DNA from: Bacteroidales bacterium
GTDB lineage: Bacteria > Bacteroidota > Bacteroidia > Bacteroidales > Dysgonomonadaceae
Length of the DNA stretch: 8,205 nucleotides
Reading direction: 5' to 3'
Assembly (NCBI GenBank): GCA_012728155.1
Contig: JAAYFR010000006.1
Span: 1-8,205 of the forward strand
Part shown: one piece after another, positions 7,345-8,205 of the stretch
Layout of the letters: each line of letters opens with the position of its first letter
How positions within the stretch are numbered: position 1 is the stretch's first letter
Translations under genes and position numbers: made by a program
Notes under the pieces: model-generated
Seen by the model: the letters and a program-made list of their open reading frames with translations, nothing else
Databases searched by the model: none
What the model was told of the DNA's origin: nothing

Positions 7345-7435
7345 ATAAATTTTCTGTTTTGCATTAATTGTCGGAACAAAAGAGGCCGCCACTTTAAAAT
7401 TTTTAGCCTGTCAACCCCTCTATCCAGAACAAGAT

Positions 7436-7468
7436 GCAAAATTACATGAAAAACTTCGTTTCCCCAAG
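7436..7468 (-). promoter_or_regulatory. Bacteroidota-type promoter for alaS
   Basis: On the minus strand TAATTTTGC (7444 down to 7436) is a full match to the -7 consensus TAnnTTTG. It is preceded after 20 bases by CTTG (7468 down to 7465), three of four matches to the -33 TTTG. Transcription would start near 7430, leaving a leader of roughly 85 nt before the ATG at 7344. No Shine-Dalgarno is seen; the bases next to the start are A/T-rich. The 148-bp gap to the upstream isomerase gene holds no other clear feature and no obvious terminator hairpin. Confidence 0.65.
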
Positions 7469-7492
7469 TGAGTGAATAAAAACCCGATAAAA

Positions 7493-8205
7493 CTATAGAT
7501 AACCAATAATTTCATCCATCTGCAGGGAGATCTTTTTTAAATGATCCCTATCCCCACCCGGCACTTCCGCCGTAAGCCATCCGCCTGTATGTCCAATTTC
7601 ACTTACCGCTTGCATTACCACCGGCCAGTTATTGTCTCCTTTCAGCAGATCCACCTTGAACCCTTCCCACAATCCTTTCGAGTTCATCAACTCACGGCTG
7701 AATTCCTTGATATGGAGCTTCATAATACGCCGGTTCAAAGTCCGTATCCAGTGCTCAGGCCATCCATAACGCAACACATTGCCGATATCGAAATACCAAC
7801 CAACCAACGGATGATTGATCTCATCGACAAACCTTTTGGCTTCTACGGGACTGATGAGGAAGTTGTTCCACACATTCTCCAAAGCAATCTGCATGCCGGT
7901 CTCCTCTGCATAAGGGATCAGTTCGCGGATAGAGTTTTGGGAATTAATATAGGCCTCTTCATACGAAACCTTTTCGTTGACAACCCCGGGGACAAGCAAA
8001 ACGGTGTCACCACCCAGCTCCTTAACCTCGCGCAACGAAGTGGCCATCGATTGGATACATTTTTTCCTCACTTCCGGATCGGGATCGGAAAGCGGTGAAC
8101 CCCAATGGTCCTTGTTGACAACCGACGGAAGCTCTATCCCCGATTTCTCCTTTGCGTTGAGGATTTCCGCCATTGGAAAATCTACCGGACTGTTGAGTTC
8201 CACCC
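7493..8205 (-). CDS. Sugar phosphate isomerase/epimerase, xylose-isomerase-like TIM barrel (N-terminus outside window)
   Basis: The visible 236-odd residues are most of an AP endonuclease 2/xylose-isomerase-like barrel, a soluble family that isomerises or epimerises sugars, inositols or hydroxy-acids using a divalent metal. The expected four metal ligands sit at strand ends: Glu109 in ALENVW, Asp139 in YFDIGN, His164 in KLHIKEF and Glu213 in TAEVPGG (numbering from base 8203). An earlier KDHWGSPLSDP (31-41) supplies a conserved-looking His near the active site. The frame is open to the right edge. The GTG at 8201-8203 could be read as a start, but it is almost certainly an internal Val in a (G)VEL strand motif, so the gene is partial and lacks roughly its first 40-60 residues. 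The substrate is not inferable; D-tagatose 3-epimerase-like, hydroxypyruvate isomerase-like and inosose-processing enzymes share this fold. It is co-directional with alaS, which has its own promoter. Confidence 0.88.
   Translation of the reverse strand, partial: VELNSPVDFPMAEILNAKEKSGIELPSVVNKDHWGSPLSDPDPEVRKKCIQSMATSLREVKELGGDTVLLVPGVVNEKVSYEEAYINSQNSIRELIPYAEETGMQIALENVWNNFLISPVEAKRFVDEINHPLVGWYFDIGNVLRYGWPEHWIRTLNRRIMKLHIKEFSRELMNSKGLWEGFKVDLLKGDNNWPVVMQAVSEIGHTGGWLTAEVPGGDRDHLKKISLQMDEIIGYL

Noticed and set aside
7345..7392. 16-codon upstream extension of alaS starting at an ATG at 7392
   Set aside because: The added residues do not resemble AlaS N-termini, while the Met at 7344 begins exactly where the family does.
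7345..7492. T-box or other known riboswitch in front of alaS
   Set aside because: The leader is too short for a T-box, no T-box core sequence or terminator/antiterminator pair is visible, and T-boxes are not typical of Bacteroidota.
7541..8098. 185-codon open frame on the plus strand opposite the isomerase/epimerase
   Set aside because: The opposite strand encodes a TIM barrel with all four metal ligands; this frame has no recognisable motif and no promoter.
8201..8203. GTG start codon for the isomerase/epimerase
   Set aside because: The frame continues to the window edge and the protein would lack the first barrel strands; the GTG is an internal Val.
1..8205. CRISPR array, tRNA/rRNA, insertion sequence, toxin-antitoxin or defence module
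   Set aside because: No regularly spaced repeats, cloverleaf, transposase, terminal repeats or small paired genes were seen; apart from short gaps the window is filled by six recognisable genes.

Overview
This window looks like an ordinary chromosomal stretch from a Bacteroidota bacterium, probably order Bacteroidales. The evidence is an LptD barrel C-terminus of the Bacteroidota type, Bacteroidota-type promoter elements (TAnnTTTG) in front of three genes, AT-rich leaders without Shine-Dalgarno sequences, and moderate base composition. A relative of Proteiniphilum, Petrimonas or Dysgonomonas would fit, but that is inference. Nothing points to a mobile island: I see no integrase, transposase, phage gene, tRNA, CRISPR array or long direct repeat.

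Layout, left to right. (1) 1-954, + strand: the 3' part of an lptD-like outer-membrane LPS assembly gene, cut by the left edge. (2) 998-2266, - strand: rarA (mgsA), an AAA+ ATPase of stalled-fork maintenance, convergent with lptD across a 43-bp gap. (3) 2289-2330: an almost symmetric divergent promoter, an 18-bp inverted repeat whose two arms carry the two opposing -7 boxes. (4) 2353-3318, + strand: a BASS/SBF-family sodium-coupled transporter. (5) 3360-4670, + strand: a PlsC-like acyltransferase with a C-terminal membrane domain, 41 bp behind the transporter and probably co-transcribed. (6) 4701-4718: a perfect 18-bp palindrome in the convergent gap, probably a bidirectional terminator. (7) 4726-7344, - strand: alaS, complete, with its own promoter near 7436-7468 and a leader of roughly 85 nt. 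(8) 7493 to the right edge, - strand: a xylose-isomerase-like TIM-barrel sugar phosphate isomerase/epimerase missing its N-terminus.

The genes do not form one pathway. They are a mix of housekeeping functions: envelope assembly, replication-fork repair, membrane transport, phospholipid or acyl-lipid synthesis, tRNA charging and sugar metabolism. I found no convincing undescribed system. The items most worth a second look are the symmetric divergent promoter, the atypical catalytic motifs and membrane tail of the acyltransferase, an in-frame A_AAA_AAG slippery heptamer in rarA, and a G8 tract near the 3' end of alaS.
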